Below, piece by piece: positions 21,818 to 36,070 of a stretch of DNA of 64,000 bases (position 1 is the first letter of the stretch; each line of letters starts with the position of its first letter). The position numbers and the translations under genes were made by a program. The notes beneath the pieces were generated by a model, which saw nothing but the letters and a program-made list of their open reading frames with translations, did not search any database and was not told the DNA's origin. Where the stretch lies: assembly GCA_020055645.1 (NCBI GenBank), contig CM034546.1, positions 122,533,875-122,597,874 of the forward strand. Direction: 5' to 3'. The stretch comes from Tomocerus qinae. Its lineage: Eukaryota; Arthropoda; Collembola; Entomobryomorpha; Tomoceridae.

Positions 21818-24800
21818 TAATAATGAGAAAAGTTTGGCATCCAAATTATAATTAATTTAGGATATCCATTGCGTATAAATATTGTATTAGAAACATTTGC
21901 CCTTGGAATAGGACCTACTAGTCTTCTGCCTACAGTCTTAATAAATAATTTACATCTGTAGGAATTTAAAAAAGGTTAGAACTCAAGCTGTTCTTTATTA
22001 CTTTAATACTTTCACGTATTTCACGGTACATAAGATAAAACTATCATTAGTATGAGATTAGGAAATCTAAAAGTAGAATATTCTTTATTGAAATTTCAAT
22101 TTCGTTACAATCCAATGGAAATCAACTTCTCAAAAGTCCAACTGTCGAGTTGTAAGACGATTAAACTATTCATCTTTGGAGAACTGTCCATGCAATGCAT
22201 AATGTAACAGTATTATACATGCAGTAATGGTGATGCTGAATACTGTATACAGATTACTTTATAGCATGTTCCTAACTGAACTCTTTGCAAAGCAAAGCAA
22301 CAAAGCTTTTACATTTTCTAGTGAAAAAGTTTCATTCGAGTTCTATAGTAAATTCAGTTTGTCTCCATTTACATCGAATTTGTCCATTTCACAATTTCTT
22401 TAAGCCATTTTAACCTTTGCTTACTTTTGGATGCTATTACCTCTGATCAAAGCTTTCATTCAATATGAAAATTAATATTCTTAGTAAAAAGCCTCTTCAA
22501 CAAAAGCGAATTAATAACTTCCATTACCACCGAGTGAGTTCAATTACAGTAGAATAAAAGAACTCGATCATCAAGGTTTGCATTTTAATCCTAAGTTGGC
22601 TCTGCAAAACGTATTTTTCTGCTCCGTTTTTACACGGTAATTTAGCTGTATCAATTTGGGAATGTTTCTGCCCTTTTTTAGAACTGAAGTATCATACTTG
22701 TTGCAATTTCAAGTTGTGAAGGTCGCATTACCGAAAAAGAAATTTCAAAATAATGTGAACTCAACTCAATGTGAATTAACTGAGTTCACTAAGTCGAGTT
22801 CAGATTCTGCATGAAATTCATCAACTTTAAGTTTCAAACTCTTTTTATTTCCCCTAATTATAAATCTAGTAAATGAGGTAAATCTACTTAACCCTAACTC
22901 ATTCCTACTAAAATTTACGTAAGCATAAACATGCATGAACATAAAAATGACATTATCATTTTTGTAGGAAAAGCATGTTACACATCATTAAATATAAAGA
23001 AACATTGTTGGTATTTATTTATCCCGCTCCTGGAGCTCCTTCCTACCTACTCCTGAGACAAATTGGACTGTCAAATGATGTGAAGTAAAAGCTTTATTAT
23101 ATTTTTACTGGCAGATTGAGTAGAATTATAATTCTGAGTTGAATAAAAAGTTGTGAAGGTGAATTTTAAAATAATAAGCTCTGTTGTAGTCGATTTATAC
23201 CTAAATGACTACTGCGTGTGACATAGTCAAATCTACTAAATCCTAGAAATATGTCAAAAATGAAGTTATATAAATGTCAAAAACTTTGTTTCGCATGGGA
23301 ATGACATTGACTTTTCCTATATTTCAATTCAATTGTCTGGTCTCTGTCTGATTTTATGTGTGCATTTTACTTCAAAATGGCTACGGTAGTATCGAATAAG
23401 GTAAAATTACTTATTTTCTTTTGTTGGTGAAATGGAGAAAGGAAATACTGAAAATATATCCTATAGCATAACTTACTCATATCCTGAATGTGCTTCATTT
23501 TTCATCCTATTTTGAATCTGTTCAATGTTTTTACAGTTCCATCCGAGATCTATTATTATTATTTGTCAGCGGAGCTAGGAAAATACAGAATGACAGTTCT
23601 TCGGAGAGAGATAGGGAGTGGAATGTAGAGCATCCTTTACAGCATATGCAAATTATGCATATAGGTAAATAAACGAAGCTATGAAATAGGAAAGCCTTTG
23701 AGCGGCGGCGAGCACATGAATGGAGTGAATTTATCATAGCTAATGCCGCGTAATATGGATGAAAAAAATGCTGTTTTCATATTCATCCGAAATAATGTTA
23801 TGCAGTACATTATCATTTATTACGTTTTCAAAGAGAAGGGAGTGGCACTCGGAATGAGATTGTGATTGAATAATAAAACTGTGAAACTTGTACATTTTAG
23901 ATACCGCGTAGACATATCATGTATCTGAGAAAAGCAGCTATCAAATAAATCCATTTACTTGAGATAGTTGCCCTTTCCAAGCAAAAAATGTTACCAATCG
24001 GATGTTTTTATAAAAACCCAAAACTATTGATTCTCTCCAGGAAATTGAGCAAAAAATATTTCTTCAAGAAAACCATTATAAGGAAATCCTTCAGTAAGTG
24101 TTTATACAATGATTTAATAAAGCTGTAGCCATGTAGCATGTGCAACTTTAATGTACACAAGACTGAATCAATTTTTATCGTTATCTATTTTAATTTAAAC
24201 ATTCTCAACTTCAAATGCTTACAAGAATTTATTCATTTTCGACCTTGCCAAAGGATTCCTGTGTAAAATTGCGCACTATGCCTGAAAGACTTTGTTGTTG
24301 AGAAAGTCTGAAGAATAAACTACTATGGGCGAATAGGTATTGATTCTGTGTTGCTTAACGAAGACAGCTAGTGGTAATATTGTATATAGATTTGTTGATT
24401 GGAATGGTTACCATATTCATATTCGATGATATATTGCAGATGTATTTTGGATTCTGCATCCCATTATTCACATTTATACGAATATTCTACAAAAGTAATC
24501 ATTTTTATTTCTAAATAGGGTACTTTGATTCTACTTACAAAGGAACTATTCAGTGATAAGTGTGTGAGCGGTGAAGATCTTTTGGCAGTAAGTAGTCGGA
24601 GTACCTTTGATTTGTCTGTTGTGGTTGCCATGATTGAATAAAATCCAATTCTTGGCTTAAAGCTTTGCATATAAAGTGGTTCTGAGTGAATTGTGAAATG
24701 TACAAGATTTCAGCTGTCTACTCAACTGTCAGCTCGTACTAACTTCTTCAGCATCAACGATGCCACTTCCCAAAATGTGTGTAGACACTTCGCATAAATC

Positions 24801-27190
24801 AAGAAACTATATCCATATACTTTTCAACATAAAATCAAATCTGAATGCAACCACCTATATACGAACATCAAGAAGAGATGATATTAATGAAATGGTTAGT
24901 ACCGAAAAGTATAAAATTGCAAAACATGCGTACAGATGGGCACGTGTTCGTTTTGACACATTACTAGAATCCTATTACAGCTGTTCTGAATTTGTTTTCA
25001 ACTTATTAAGTCTAAATCTAAATACATCTGGTTTCTGATAATCAGAGCTTTGCTGCCTCTCCTTGATTATTTCATAAAAAAGCAGCAGTAGATACCTTAT
25101 TTACATTTACCGTAATTTTATCTGTAATTTTACATTTACATAAGTTATGCCATATAAATTAATGTATTGATAAATGAAAAGAAAAGAGGAAATGTACAAA
25201 TATATTGTATACTTATACCTTAATTATTATCGGTATAAACTTGCCAGGTGATATTGATTAAGATGGTTAATATAATAAAAATGATAATTAGTACTACGGA
25301 GCCTGTTACTATACTTTGTGACATTTGGATTAATGTCCAATAGGAAGTCAGTTTCTCGTGTAAGTACATCACCTTGGCTAATGCCATTGGCATTAGAAGC
25401 TACAGTAATTAAACGTACATATGGCGAGATCTTCCAGCACGTGTACTTGTACGATGTACATGTCTTGTTATCTTCTAACCTTGTCTTGAGATTATCTATG
25501 ATTTTATTGGTTCAATTCAAAACGTGAAATTACGTTACATAGGTGGCCAAATTAGTTACAACGCAAATAAATATGTATGAATGTCATTAAACGTGTAAAG
25601 TAATCATCGGCTTTAATTGAGCAACTTGTGATACTGACGTAGTTAGCTTTTGTTTCCTATGCCCTGAAAAGTTCCAGTAGAGGATTTCCTTGCACTATTG
25701 TTTAGAAAGGCTAGATCGAATTAAAAATACATCTTTTAGCTAGCGTCAGCTACATTGCTTATTTATAGGAATAAAAGTCTATTGCCATCACAAGGTTACT
25801 AAATACCTTGGTATAAGAGAGCCATGTGATATCATTGATATCAGTCAGAATTTTCTGAGACTGTTCATTCATAAGTAATTGCAAAAAGGCTCACCTTCAG
25901 CTTGTTTACTCTTAGTGTAACAACGTTATCAATAATTAGCATGTCCCTGCACCAGATTAGCATTTACCTACAACTAAGAAGTAAATATGAAAAAAATTCA
26001 AACCAACTTTTATAGGATTATATACGAAAATTTACGTTATGCATATGCTAGACAAACTCAGTGTGATACTTTCAGTAAGGGTGAAAGTTTCATGAAAAGA
26101 AAAAGGAAAGCGACCTAGCCAAGAAATAAATTACTTGGCTAAGTTGCCTAAAGTTATCATATGACTTATACCTTTACCTTTTATATTAAAACTTCAATTA
26201 TCTAAATCGTATTTGGTATGGCATAACTTCTTAGAGTGTTTACAAAAACTTCTGAGTTATTGTCTTTTGAGACAGTTTATGGAATATTAATATAAATCAG
26301 GCCTTAGGTTACAATAATTTAAGTATAATATCATGAGCAAGTCCTCAAGGTTCATCGAAAGTTGCCATTCGCCCCTTTTATACCTATATATCTATATACG
26401 TATGTACTACTTTAATCCAGGATGAGCTATTCAAATATGAGAGTTGATTTATGATGAAAAGTCTGTCAAAGTAGGAAATAGTAACCTTGAAGTAGCGGAT
26501 AATGTAGCTAGAGAATGATGATTATGATATTGTTTTTAGTCTTGCTATCCGAATTACATTTCTCGTCTAAGAACAACTGGGAGTGCGGGCGAGTGCTGAC
26601 AACACGAGCAAGTTAGTTTGTTGGTAGAGAGGATTACCACTCTGCTTTCTCTTCTTTCGGAGAAAGTTACTCGCATGAGTTCAGTTCTCTGTAATTTAGA
26701 GCTGTTTGTATCAAAAGGGCATCTATATAGGTAGTCCTATTATACGCATTTTACTCTTCTAAACGTTACATGTTACTCCATAGCAAGAAAAAACACTAAA
26801 CCTTGTTATTACACGAGCAAGAGGAAAACTTTTTTAATAGAGCATTGTAGTAGCAGAGAGGAAGTCGAAACTTACAAGCCCAGTTCCTGCGACAAACGCG
26901 ACTAAATAAATTGTATGCGAATCAAAATATTTCTGGATATATATCTTTCACTGCCCCACATTCCTGCTTCTACTACCTACATAAATATATAGGCACTATT
27001 ACATAGCTACTGCTATTATTAGCACTTTAGCTCTCGGCTCTCTTTCTTTCATTCGCTCGGTTGGACACAAAATGATGAGTTTGGTACCTATACTCTCACT
27101 ATCACGATCACTGACAGGGTTTCACTTGGTATCCTAAATTGTTGGTCAATTTGGTTTGGAAATTCCAGGAAAGGAGTACAATACAGGAAC
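21818..27190. other. Intergenic, no gene seen
   Basis: 5.4 kb of AT-rich DNA. The open frames at 23490-23737, 24464-24670, 24760-25038 and 25318-25527 have no recognisable domain, no repeat structure and no convincing splice context. Confidence 0.4.
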
Positions 27191-27562
27191 CAAGGGCGTA
27201 TTTAGAAATTGGATATAGAGGGCGTAAATTTCTAAAAATGATTACTGAATAAATCAAACAAATTAGAATACCACAATATTTGTTTAAAAGAAAAATTTAT
27301 GATTTTCAAACTTTTTCAAAAAAACTAGGTTCAATATAGGGGGAAAAGGATTCGAAAATACTCCAACAGATTCGCAAACGCTCGAACAAATTCGAAAATG
27401 CTCGGTACATGCAATTGTGTCATATGAAAACGAAAATGTTTCTCCCAATTTGGAATTAAATAAATAATTAAGGATTAAATGAATGATGAAAACACGATAA
27501 TATCTAGTGTTTTTAAAATTTTAGGAGGTGCTGAAGCACCCTTCCCCCTAAATACGCTCTTG
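27191..27562. mobile_element. MITE family 2 (CAAGGGCGTA ends), copy 2
   Basis: The ends CAAGGGCGTATTTAG (27191-27205) and CTAAATACGCTCTTG (27548-27562) are inverted copies with one mismatch. The flanks ACAGGAAC and ATAGGAAC match at 7 of 8 positions, so this is an 8-bp target duplication. 372 bp, non-coding. Its ends match those at 21573, but the interiors look different, so the two may be separate deletion derivatives using the same transposase. Confidence 0.72.
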
Positions 27563-29778
27563 ATAGGAACGGTAGAAATTGATTTTACATTTAAATATGC
27601 TAATAAAAAGTTATATTAATTTAATCAAAAGACACATGGTCATTTCACATGGTCAATCCCACAGCATGAAAATTATCGTATTGAGAATCGGCTCCTAGCA
27701 TTTATCTGTCGTCTCTATTCATTTGAATAAAATACAAATCAGAAAATCCAATCAGTAAATTCTCAGGATTATTGTAATATACGTCAATTCATTGACCATT
27801 TTACATAGTAATCTGATCTAAATAGCTATTACATTAATGCATAGAGTCCAAAGGTACATCGTTTATCCTGCAGAGATAAAAACAACTAACAAGAAAGGAT
27901 TTGCCAACTGGTTTTTTATCCTGTCTGTTGTGTGCGTGCTGTATTGTAAGCACTGAGTTTTGATGATCTTCGTCTGTTAAGTGTAAATTACTCTTGCTCT
28001 ACATCCTCTTTTGCTCACTACAAAAAATCACTTTTATTATTGCCCATTAGAAAGTATGAAAACACTAATAGTTCCAAAGTTCCAATAATTGCTGTTTGTT
28101 AAAGAAAGAAAACTCTTCTCGCGCCCACTCGATTACTTCCGACTTGATTGCTGACTGAGTGACGGAAGACAAAGTAGAAACGTATAATAATTGATTAAGT
28201 GAATCAAAAGATAATAAAAATGAACGTGGGCACTACAAAATTGCGACGTAGCATTCCTTTCCCCTGTATCAACAAATAAAATAGGCATTAGTTTAGGTCA
28301 GTTGCCAAACAATTCCTAATAATAACTAAGTATGTATTATTAACACTATTAATCCAATAATGTTGTATTCTATGTACATAACCTATACATTAAGTCAAAG
28401 AGTATTTATGGTATTTGCTTGTTCATGAGATTATGGTTTATTCTTATGAAGGATACAACGTAGCCACCCGTTGCATCCTCGGGATCTGGATCAACCGTCC
28501 CCCGGTCAGGGTTTAGAGGCCATTTGTTTACGCCGGACAAAAATATATCTATGTGAGAGGATTATCTTATTTATCATGGCCTAACCTTAAGAGATAATAC
28601 TTTTGTTAATACATAGTACTAATACTAGCATGAAAACTGAAAGTGGAAGAGCTTTCAATGTAACAGAAATAAACTTTCTTGGTGTTCGCCATATTATGTA
28701 ATAATAACGATGTTTAATATAATCGCTCTATCATTCTATTACTTGTACAAAATGCCATTGTAATGCTTTCACTTTTCTTTTAATTGCTAATTCCAGGCAA
28801 AAACTTTCTCTCTAGTTTCACTTTCACTTTGGTACAAATTGTGATATTATGCATTTGCGAATTACGAGAGCAGTACTAAAATTGTTTATTTAATTTTGAA
28901 AATTCCTTCTTTTTGATACACTTTGACATTTTATTATTTTATTTGGCTTCTTTTCCCAACTGGATTGGATATAGGTTGCTTTATTTTCGTGTGAAAGCAA
29001 AAATATTGAGTCAAAATGTACTTGTTACAAATGGAATAGATTTACTGTGATAGTTACCTAGTCTAGAAGAATGCTTTGAAAAAGGACGGGAAAACGACTT
29101 TATTATTTTCATCCATAGAATATGTGACATGTAGAATATATACGTAGTTATTAAAGTATAGTATATGAACAAATATGGACACAGCTGAGCTGACTTTACG
29201 TTTTTACTGCTGAATCAAAAAAGAAACACGTCGGCTATTTGTAATCGTAGATATAGTAATAAGGAGGCTGAACTCACCGTAGGCTGACTTTTGTCTAGAG
29301 TCTTGTCGACCTGAGCAGTTTTTTTGTATCTAGATTTACATTTGACTTTTTCGTAGTAAACATATTTAGAACAGATGCAACTATATTATTATATACCTAG
29401 TACAGCATTATCCAACTTACACGCATGACTTACACATTCGGTTAGATGGACATAGACAGTTTCATGAGATTCCTTGAAGGCAAGATATGGACTGTCATGA
29501 CATGAAGATGGATCGGAGAAAGTTAGAGCATTTGAGACTACCAGAAACTTTCTTTTTCATTGAGTAGTCCCAGTGCAGCAGGTAACAGTAATCGAGTTGA
29601 TTGTCCGATGAATTTAGAAGTTCTTTCAATCCATGTCAGGAGATCAAAAGTTTAGAAACGTTGACCGACTCTTTGTTCAACTAGCCGTACCATGGAAGAC
29701 CTTTTCAGCATCCTAAATTTTTTTAAAGAGGAGTCACTCAAATTAGACCTTTATTGCAAAAATCCTATTATGTATACC
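27563..29778. other. Intergenic, no gene seen
   Basis: AT-rich. A short GC-rich patch at about 28455-28540 (CCGTCCCCCGGTCAGGG and neighbours) stands out from the background, but I cannot assign it. Confidence 0.35.
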
Positions 29779-30022
29779 TATGTGTGGTAGACTGGGAGGG
29801 ATGTAATGGCTCTGTCAGACTAGGCTGAGAGGAATATCTGTGGTCATGATTACATGATAATTACTAAAGTAACAGTTAGAGAGTTGCTACTAATAACACA
29901 GTCAATTAAAAGTACATTAGACTACTTTTAATCGACTGTGTTAGTAGCATCTCTCTTACTGCTAGCGTTTAGTAAGTATCGTGTAATTATGACCACAGAT
30001 ATTCCTCTCAGTCTACCACATA
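29779..30022. mobile_element. Hairpin MITE-like element, about 244 bp
   Basis: The left arm 29779-29914 and right arm 29923-30022 are complementary over about 100 bp (TATGTGTGGTAGACT against AGTCTACCACATA, GAGGAATATCTGTGGTCAT against ATGACCACAGATATTCCTC). Only about 8 bases form the loop. The left arm carries about 35 extra bases near its outer end. The open frame at 29938-30126 overlaps the right arm and is not a gene. Confidence 0.75.
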
Positions 30023-31117
30023 CACACTACAAATCAAATACCGGTGTAGATACAACTTTCCCTTCCTTTTATACTTTTACTTTTCTGTTTACGTTTTTCA
30101 ATGCTAAAGTTTTAAAATTGTTTTAAAAAGCGGACAGACCTGAACAAACTGAAGAATAATGAAGTTAACGAACAGTATGGAGAAGTTTTGACTCAAGGAT
30201 CATTTTGTCTACTTGCATCTCTATAAATTCAGATTGAAATTTTAATAATTCCTTACATGTTGATTTCAATTGAATGAATTGCCCTGTAGTGCATCAAGTA
30301 GTCATGTCTAGGTAATTTATTGGATTGGAATGTTTCCCACAGAATATAGAGAGATAATCTATTGAAACATGCAGCTTTGATATAGGTGCAGCCACTTCTC
30401 TTAAATAGTTACTGGACCTTCAATATCTAATGTGAAGAACATTGGGCGTTTGACATTTTTATTGGCAATGTACGAGACAGTCATTGACTATTGCTTTTAG
30501 AACTTTATCTTGGGCGTGGTTTATACTGTACTTGTGATGATATTATGGGTTTTGGGTTACTTAAGATCGATTTGTGAGGTATTTCGTGTCCTATTAAGAT
30601 GTCATTTGTGATGCTTAGGCCTTGTGATGCTTTTGAGTCGGAAATCTAAAGTGGTTGAATAGTCCTACAAGATGAATTTGCATCAGTACTCTTTCCTTTC
30701 TCATCCTCTTACAAATTCGTGGTCGATTCGCTCAAGTATCTTTGGATTTAGGATTTATTACAACTTATCTCAATCCTATATTGATTTGGTACTTCACCTT
30801 TTCACAAAGATATCTCTTTAAGATAAATATGGACTCGACGACTTTTCAGTTTTTATTCCGTAGCCAAACTGCAGTAGATATAAATACTTAAGTAACTTGA
30901 GAGTCTAAGTTTGAATTAATCATTCCTTCTAATAGTAGTACAGAGTAGATACAATTTTCAATGTAGTATAAACCCATGCAGTGTTCTTCAGATTGACTTC
31001 TGCACTGAGATCAAATATCGTCCTTATTATTTATTTATGTAAGTACCAAACGTATCGTATAACTGACTAATACCATTTCTGCGAGTGAAAGTAGATATTG
31101 ACAAGCAGGAAGTTACA
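30023..31117. other. Intergenic, no gene seen
   Basis: The minus strand at about 30250-30760 has the feel of decayed coding DNA with many stops, possibly an old retroelement. I could not find a reverse-transcriptase or integrase motif, so I assign nothing. Confidence 0.3.
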
Positions 31118-31276
31118 GTGGTAGCATAAAATAGTTGGACAAAATGATTTTTATGCTCCGCCTTTACAACATATACTTGATTGTGGTATCTATAAAGTAT
31201 TCTGAGGCTTTTTCATATAGCTATAGGAAAAGGCGGAGCTTAAAATTCATTTAGTTCAACTATTTTATGATACCAC
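31118..31276. mobile_element. Hairpin MITE-like element, 159 bp
   Basis: GTGGTAGCATAAAATAGTTG at the left end pairs with CAACTATTTTATGATACCAC at the right end with one mismatch, and the inner CTCCGCCTTT pairs with AAAGGCGGAG. No clear target duplication. Confidence 0.7.
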
Positions 31277-32990
31277 ATACATAACAGGAGCACGCACATG
31301 TATTAGTAGTATGTAGCTATAATAAATCGTACTATCGTACAAGTACTGAGAAATACTGTTACACATGTTACAGGTAAATAATCTGGGTCATTATTTTCGT
31401 ATAAATTTTCTATTTTATTTTTCTTATACATTAGTTTACATTATTATTTTTAGTTCACTATTTTTCTTTCTATTTTTCATTTTATATCATTTTTCTATTT
31501 TTATCTTTGTTACTATTTTCAGATAGATTTACTACTATCGAAAAATTTTTAAAAATAGAAAACAATTATTTTAAGTATTTTCCATTCCTGCTTCAGATTC
31601 TACTTTGATTCTGCAATGATTTCTAGGCTAGGCCGGATCGGATCAGGATCTGATTAAGTTGATATACCTGTAACATGCAATGATAAAGAGTGAGAAGAGG
31701 TAATAGGAAGAGTAGTAGGGAAAACGTTATGCGACGATGCTACAGTATATGTGGGAATATCTCGGTTGAAGATCAGATGTAGTAGTTGTAAAATAATACA
31801 GCTAAAGTTTGGAAATTCATTACTTTGAATTCGCAAGCTTCGTCTTTCATGACCTCGCTTGCTCATCTTCAATTTTCATCGTCGGTATCTTGTGTTTTCA
31901 CTGAAGAATGAAAAATAGTCTAGAGTATAAAGTAAAAAGTAATACAACAGGCAGACTTGAGTTACGTAACTGAAGTGCCATATAGGAAAGTGCGATGCAC
32001 CTCTTCACAGACAGAACAAGTCAAGAGAAGATGACCCTGATAGCGAAGACAAGTTACAATGAGTTGCTTTGTAGAGAAGGCAATAACATTGGAGACTCGA
32101 AATAGTAAACGGGAACTTAGTACCAACAATCCGCCTCGGAGAATGAAGAGAAGAAAGAATGTGAGACACAGACAGGTATTTGATACCAAAGAGCGTAAGA
32201 TATTGATAGAGAAAGCATCCTTTTCTATGACTAATGCTGTGAAGCAATACAGGGTAGCCCAGAAAGAAAGGAACTGAGTTCCGTTAACGTTCTTTCTAGG
32301 TCACTCTGTATAACCTCCAATTATCTTCAGTTTGTTTCGAATGCCTATGTATACAGCTGAGATCCTGAAATTTCTTTACTAGGCACCTAAAATTTACCTT
32401 TCACCATTCTACATGTGAAACCGGAGAAAGCTACCGAAACCTGCTTCACAATATTTACTGTTAGACAAAACAATTTCAGTTTTTCGAGTACTTGGAAGCA
32501 CAGTTGAAATAAATACTACATCCGCCCAAAAAACAAGAGTTATGTAAGCCATTTAGTGGTTTCCTTTGGGAAGCCCGTCTTTTATAATGATGCTATGTTT
32601 TGACATTCCTTCACAGCTGACTGCTCTGCAAAGTGGTCTTAATGTTCTGTGACCGATTTAATAAATACAATATCTAACTCGTTATAGCTAGACCCTAAAC
32701 ATTGCCTAAGCATACACTTCCCCATTGTCTTAGAATTGAAGAAGAATCGGTAATGTATTTTCTCTACTTACCGGTTTATGATTTTATGAGGTATAGGTAC
32801 GTTAAAAATATTGCACCTGACAGAACCGCAGTAAAAGTGGTTTGGGTCCCCCGCCCTGAAATCGAAGAAAATAGGTAATTTTTGTACGCCCCCTCTCGAA
32901 ATTAATTCTAGGCGCGGCCCTGCTATCTGAATACTTTCATTATTACTACCGATTTACTCATGTTAACTAGTAAATGTGATCAAATATAGC
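31277..32990. other. Intergenic, no gene seen
   Basis: A T-rich ATTTTT tract lies at about 31395-31520. Overlapping open frames on both strands at 31654-32277 have no domain. Near 32850-32930 there is a GC-richer remnant (CGCCCCCTC, GGCGCGGCCCTG) resembling a transposon end, but no partner was found. Confidence 0.35.
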
Positions 32991-33139
32991 GGTTGAAGTA
33001 AGGCATGAGTTGCACAAATACCTATCAATGTTATTGTTTTAATTAGGTTAGGTCCCTCGAAAGAGGGTCGTGGTATGCCCTGTGTATTTAATGGCGCGAT
33101 TTTTAAAATTTGCAACCACTGCACTGCCTTACTTCAACC
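32991..33139 (+). mobile_element. MITE family 1, copy 3
   Basis: It begins GGTTGAAGTAAGG and ends CCTTACTTCAACC, perfect inverted ends. The interior TTAGGTTAGGTCCCTCGAAAG and GGCGCGATTTTTAAAAT is shared with copies 1 and 2. The flanks AATATAGC and CAAATAGC match at 6 of 8 positions. Confidence 0.78.
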
Positions 33140-35890
33140 CAAATAGCGTTTTTGGAATGAGTAGGTATTGGTCATATTGTAAAGTTGTATCTGTGTTAAT
33201 AGTTTATGCAACTTGGTAATTGTTTTGTTTATGGCATGGTCAACTTTCGGTAATTTATGGCTAATTTATGGCAACACCAACACCTCGATAATTTATGTAC
33301 CTGGTGCTGCACTTCGTAGGTGTGCATAAGTAGGGACATTATAGGTAGGAGCACGTAGAAAGGATTTGACGAAGACTATGAAAGTTTGTGTTATAAGGCT
33401 GAATGTCTGTGACAATGCAAGTAAAACAGAAAAGTGGGTGAGATGTGAGTCAGAATGTTCACAGACTATTAACTCTGAAGTTAGAGTAGGTATTTGAATA
33501 TTCGGAAGAGTACATTGATACATTGGAAGGAAGTGACAATAATGCAGGATTGAGTAGGGAGGGAGTTTTGGCAGACGGAATCTAACTTAAAAGTTAGTTT
33601 CACACTTTTCAACCATGCACAGAGTCGACTGAGGAATAGATTGAAACTAGTTTGTGGACATATGTACACACGCATTACAATATCAAGAATCTATCTGTCT
33701 CTAGTTGACAAGGACTCTGCAAACGGAATAAGACGGGAAATTCTCAAGCAATATCCAGAAATACTCAGCTGCATGCACGTAGGATTGTTTGGGATAGACA
33801 GGAGAGTGTGGAATTAGGTCCCAGTCTGCTAAGTTCGATCTGGGAGAGATCCGACTACTACTAGACGACCAACCGACATTCTATACTGTACTCTTCTGCA
33901 TCACTTTCAGTTGCTCACAGTGCTCCACAGGGTAAACTCAAATGGATATTCTGCTTTACATGCTCAAACTCTGGTTTACTCTATAACTAAGTATAACTAC
34001 GAGAAAACTTGACAATTGTCTCATTGTGACCTCCAAGTGTAAGAAACAGCAAAAGTGAATTGTTTGGTGGGACGAATTACATTAGTGTAAAGTGGGAACT
34101 ATTAACCTCCTGTAAAAGAATTCTAATTTCCCTACAGAAGAGTTGTATATCAATTTTACTGCTACGTAAGTATCCACCACAAAATACTTTTTTAAATTTC
34201 GTTTTCTTCACAGTAGAATTAAAGTGGCTCCTTCACCTATTCACATAAATAAAACTGCTTTCGCAACACATTTACACTTGTAAGTAAGTACGAGTAAATA
34301 GAATAAATTCCCAAGTAAATAAAATAAACACCAACAAACTAGAGTTCATAGAAAATAAATTCAATTCTAACTTATACCAAGTGTTCAACTTATTAGAAAG
34401 GTCTACTTCTCACAGTGTGCTTTTGTTCTGAGTACCATAATAGGATCTAATTAAGTGCGCCAAGTTTTCACAACTTGTACATAATTTGATCTCCAAGTCT
34501 TATTTACAATTCTTAGTACCATTCTGTGGCAAGTCAAACCAAGCCAATGGAATCCTTCTATTAAAGTCGGCTTTACTAAAAGTTAGTTATTTAACCTTAC
34601 CATTCTCATGCATCTCTCATTCACTCCACTTTCTACACAAGACTCTGTGAACTTACGTCATCAATAAGGCTCATCATTATTAGTCTTTGTGCATCTAAAA
34701 ATAAATGGCTAATTGTTGTTATTCTTATCCAGTTCACTATGGACTTTCCTTCATTTAGGCACCAACTAATTACAGTGCAGTAAAATAAGGAAGATCCGGT
34801 CATACAATTACAGACAGTAAAGGAATCATCCGATTTCTTCCGACTTCTCATCTCCCACATCGTTATACATTCACCATATATACAGACAGTATAAGTGTAG
34901 TATTCTTTTTAGACTGAAGCTCTCTCCCTCACCCACCAGCCACTTAAAACGGCTCCTACTACTATATTGTGCAAACAATCAACTGTGTCTACCAATAGAC
35001 AGTTTCTCTTTCACTTAACAAAATTATATACAAGAGGTAAAACAGCACGAAACAATTTGCAAACTGTTCCCAGCAAAACTCAAATAACTTCAAATCAAGT
35101 AAATAATAAATCACTTCATTCTCTATCAACTTTAAATATTTTACTATGTAGAACGTTTTAAAACATTTTCCACGAAAATTCATTCTGAATCTTGCTGTCT
35201 AAAAAGGTATGGTGGAGGCCGCTTGATAATATTTTGAGAATTAACCTGGGAAAGGTTCCCTTTCGACAACAGTTTTCATTTGCATACTGAAAAACTCATT
35301 CATGCGTCTTGTGCACGGAATTACTACACTGATAGGTTGTGTTTTACTTTGTTGGGTACTCAGTGTAAAGTGCCTTGGGCCTAAGTGTACATAAAGCACC
35401 CTGTTTACCTTAGACGTAAGTACATTTGCAGTCACCCTGACTTATAATATAATCAAACGTGTATCGTCGATAGCTAACCTTTTCAGGAAAGCTCTCTGAA
35501 GAGGGGATTATCGGATTATACGTTTTGGCGAGGTATGTTCGTACCGAACAAAATCATGTAGTAAGTAAGTGTACTTGAATTATTTACTTGCAAACTTCGT
35601 AAATTTTGTTGGAGCTTGGTCTACTATAACTAAATAAACATTCTACTATACATTTCCAGACATGTGTCAAGGGTCATCCAGGTTTCACAAGAAAAACTCG
35701 AGAGCTGTTGAGGTTACACTTTGAGTAGGTAAACTTGTATTTAAAGATATATTTCATAAATGCTTGTGTAACTGCAAATGGTATATTTGCAATATTAAAA
35801 GATAACAACCAATTATTTACAGATATAGTAGCCGGAGAAGCTGGAGAAGTAGCAGTTGAACTGCCGACATAAATTGAACGTCATATACCC
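33140..35890. other. Intergenic, upstream of receptor B
   Basis: AT-rich DNA without a supported exon. The open frames on both strands between 33293 and 35435 show no motif and overlap one another. Confidence 0.4.
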
Positions 35891-35921
35891 TATAAAACTA
35901 TTGTCAATAATAATCTTCACT
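35891..35921 (+). promoter_or_regulatory. Candidate core promoter of receptor B
   Basis: TATAAA at 35891-35896 lies 28 bases before the A of TTCACTG at 35919. This is the usual TATA-to-initiator spacing, although the initiator is imperfect. If it is used, the 5' UTR is about 220 nt unless an upstream non-coding exon exists. This is pattern matching only; such matches are frequent in AT-rich DNA. Confidence 0.3.
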
Positions 35922-36070
35922 GAGCACGATCGTATTCTATGGCTTCATAAGCCATTCAACGTATTCAGTGAATGGGAGGATGAGTACCTTATTACATTCC
36001 AGAATTTACCAATTGCATTGTAAATCGGATATTGCTATTTGAAACAGAATAACAAACGACGACCACTATA

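Noticed and set aside
24760-25038. 92-codon open frame
   Set aside because: No motif, no homology I can recognise, and AT-driven composition.
30250-30760. Possible decayed retroelement on the minus strand
   Set aside because: Many stops in every frame and no reverse-transcriptase, RNase H or integrase motif visible.
32820-32935. GC-rich patch resembling a transposon end (GGCGCGGCCCTG)
   Set aside because: No matching opposite end or target duplication found.
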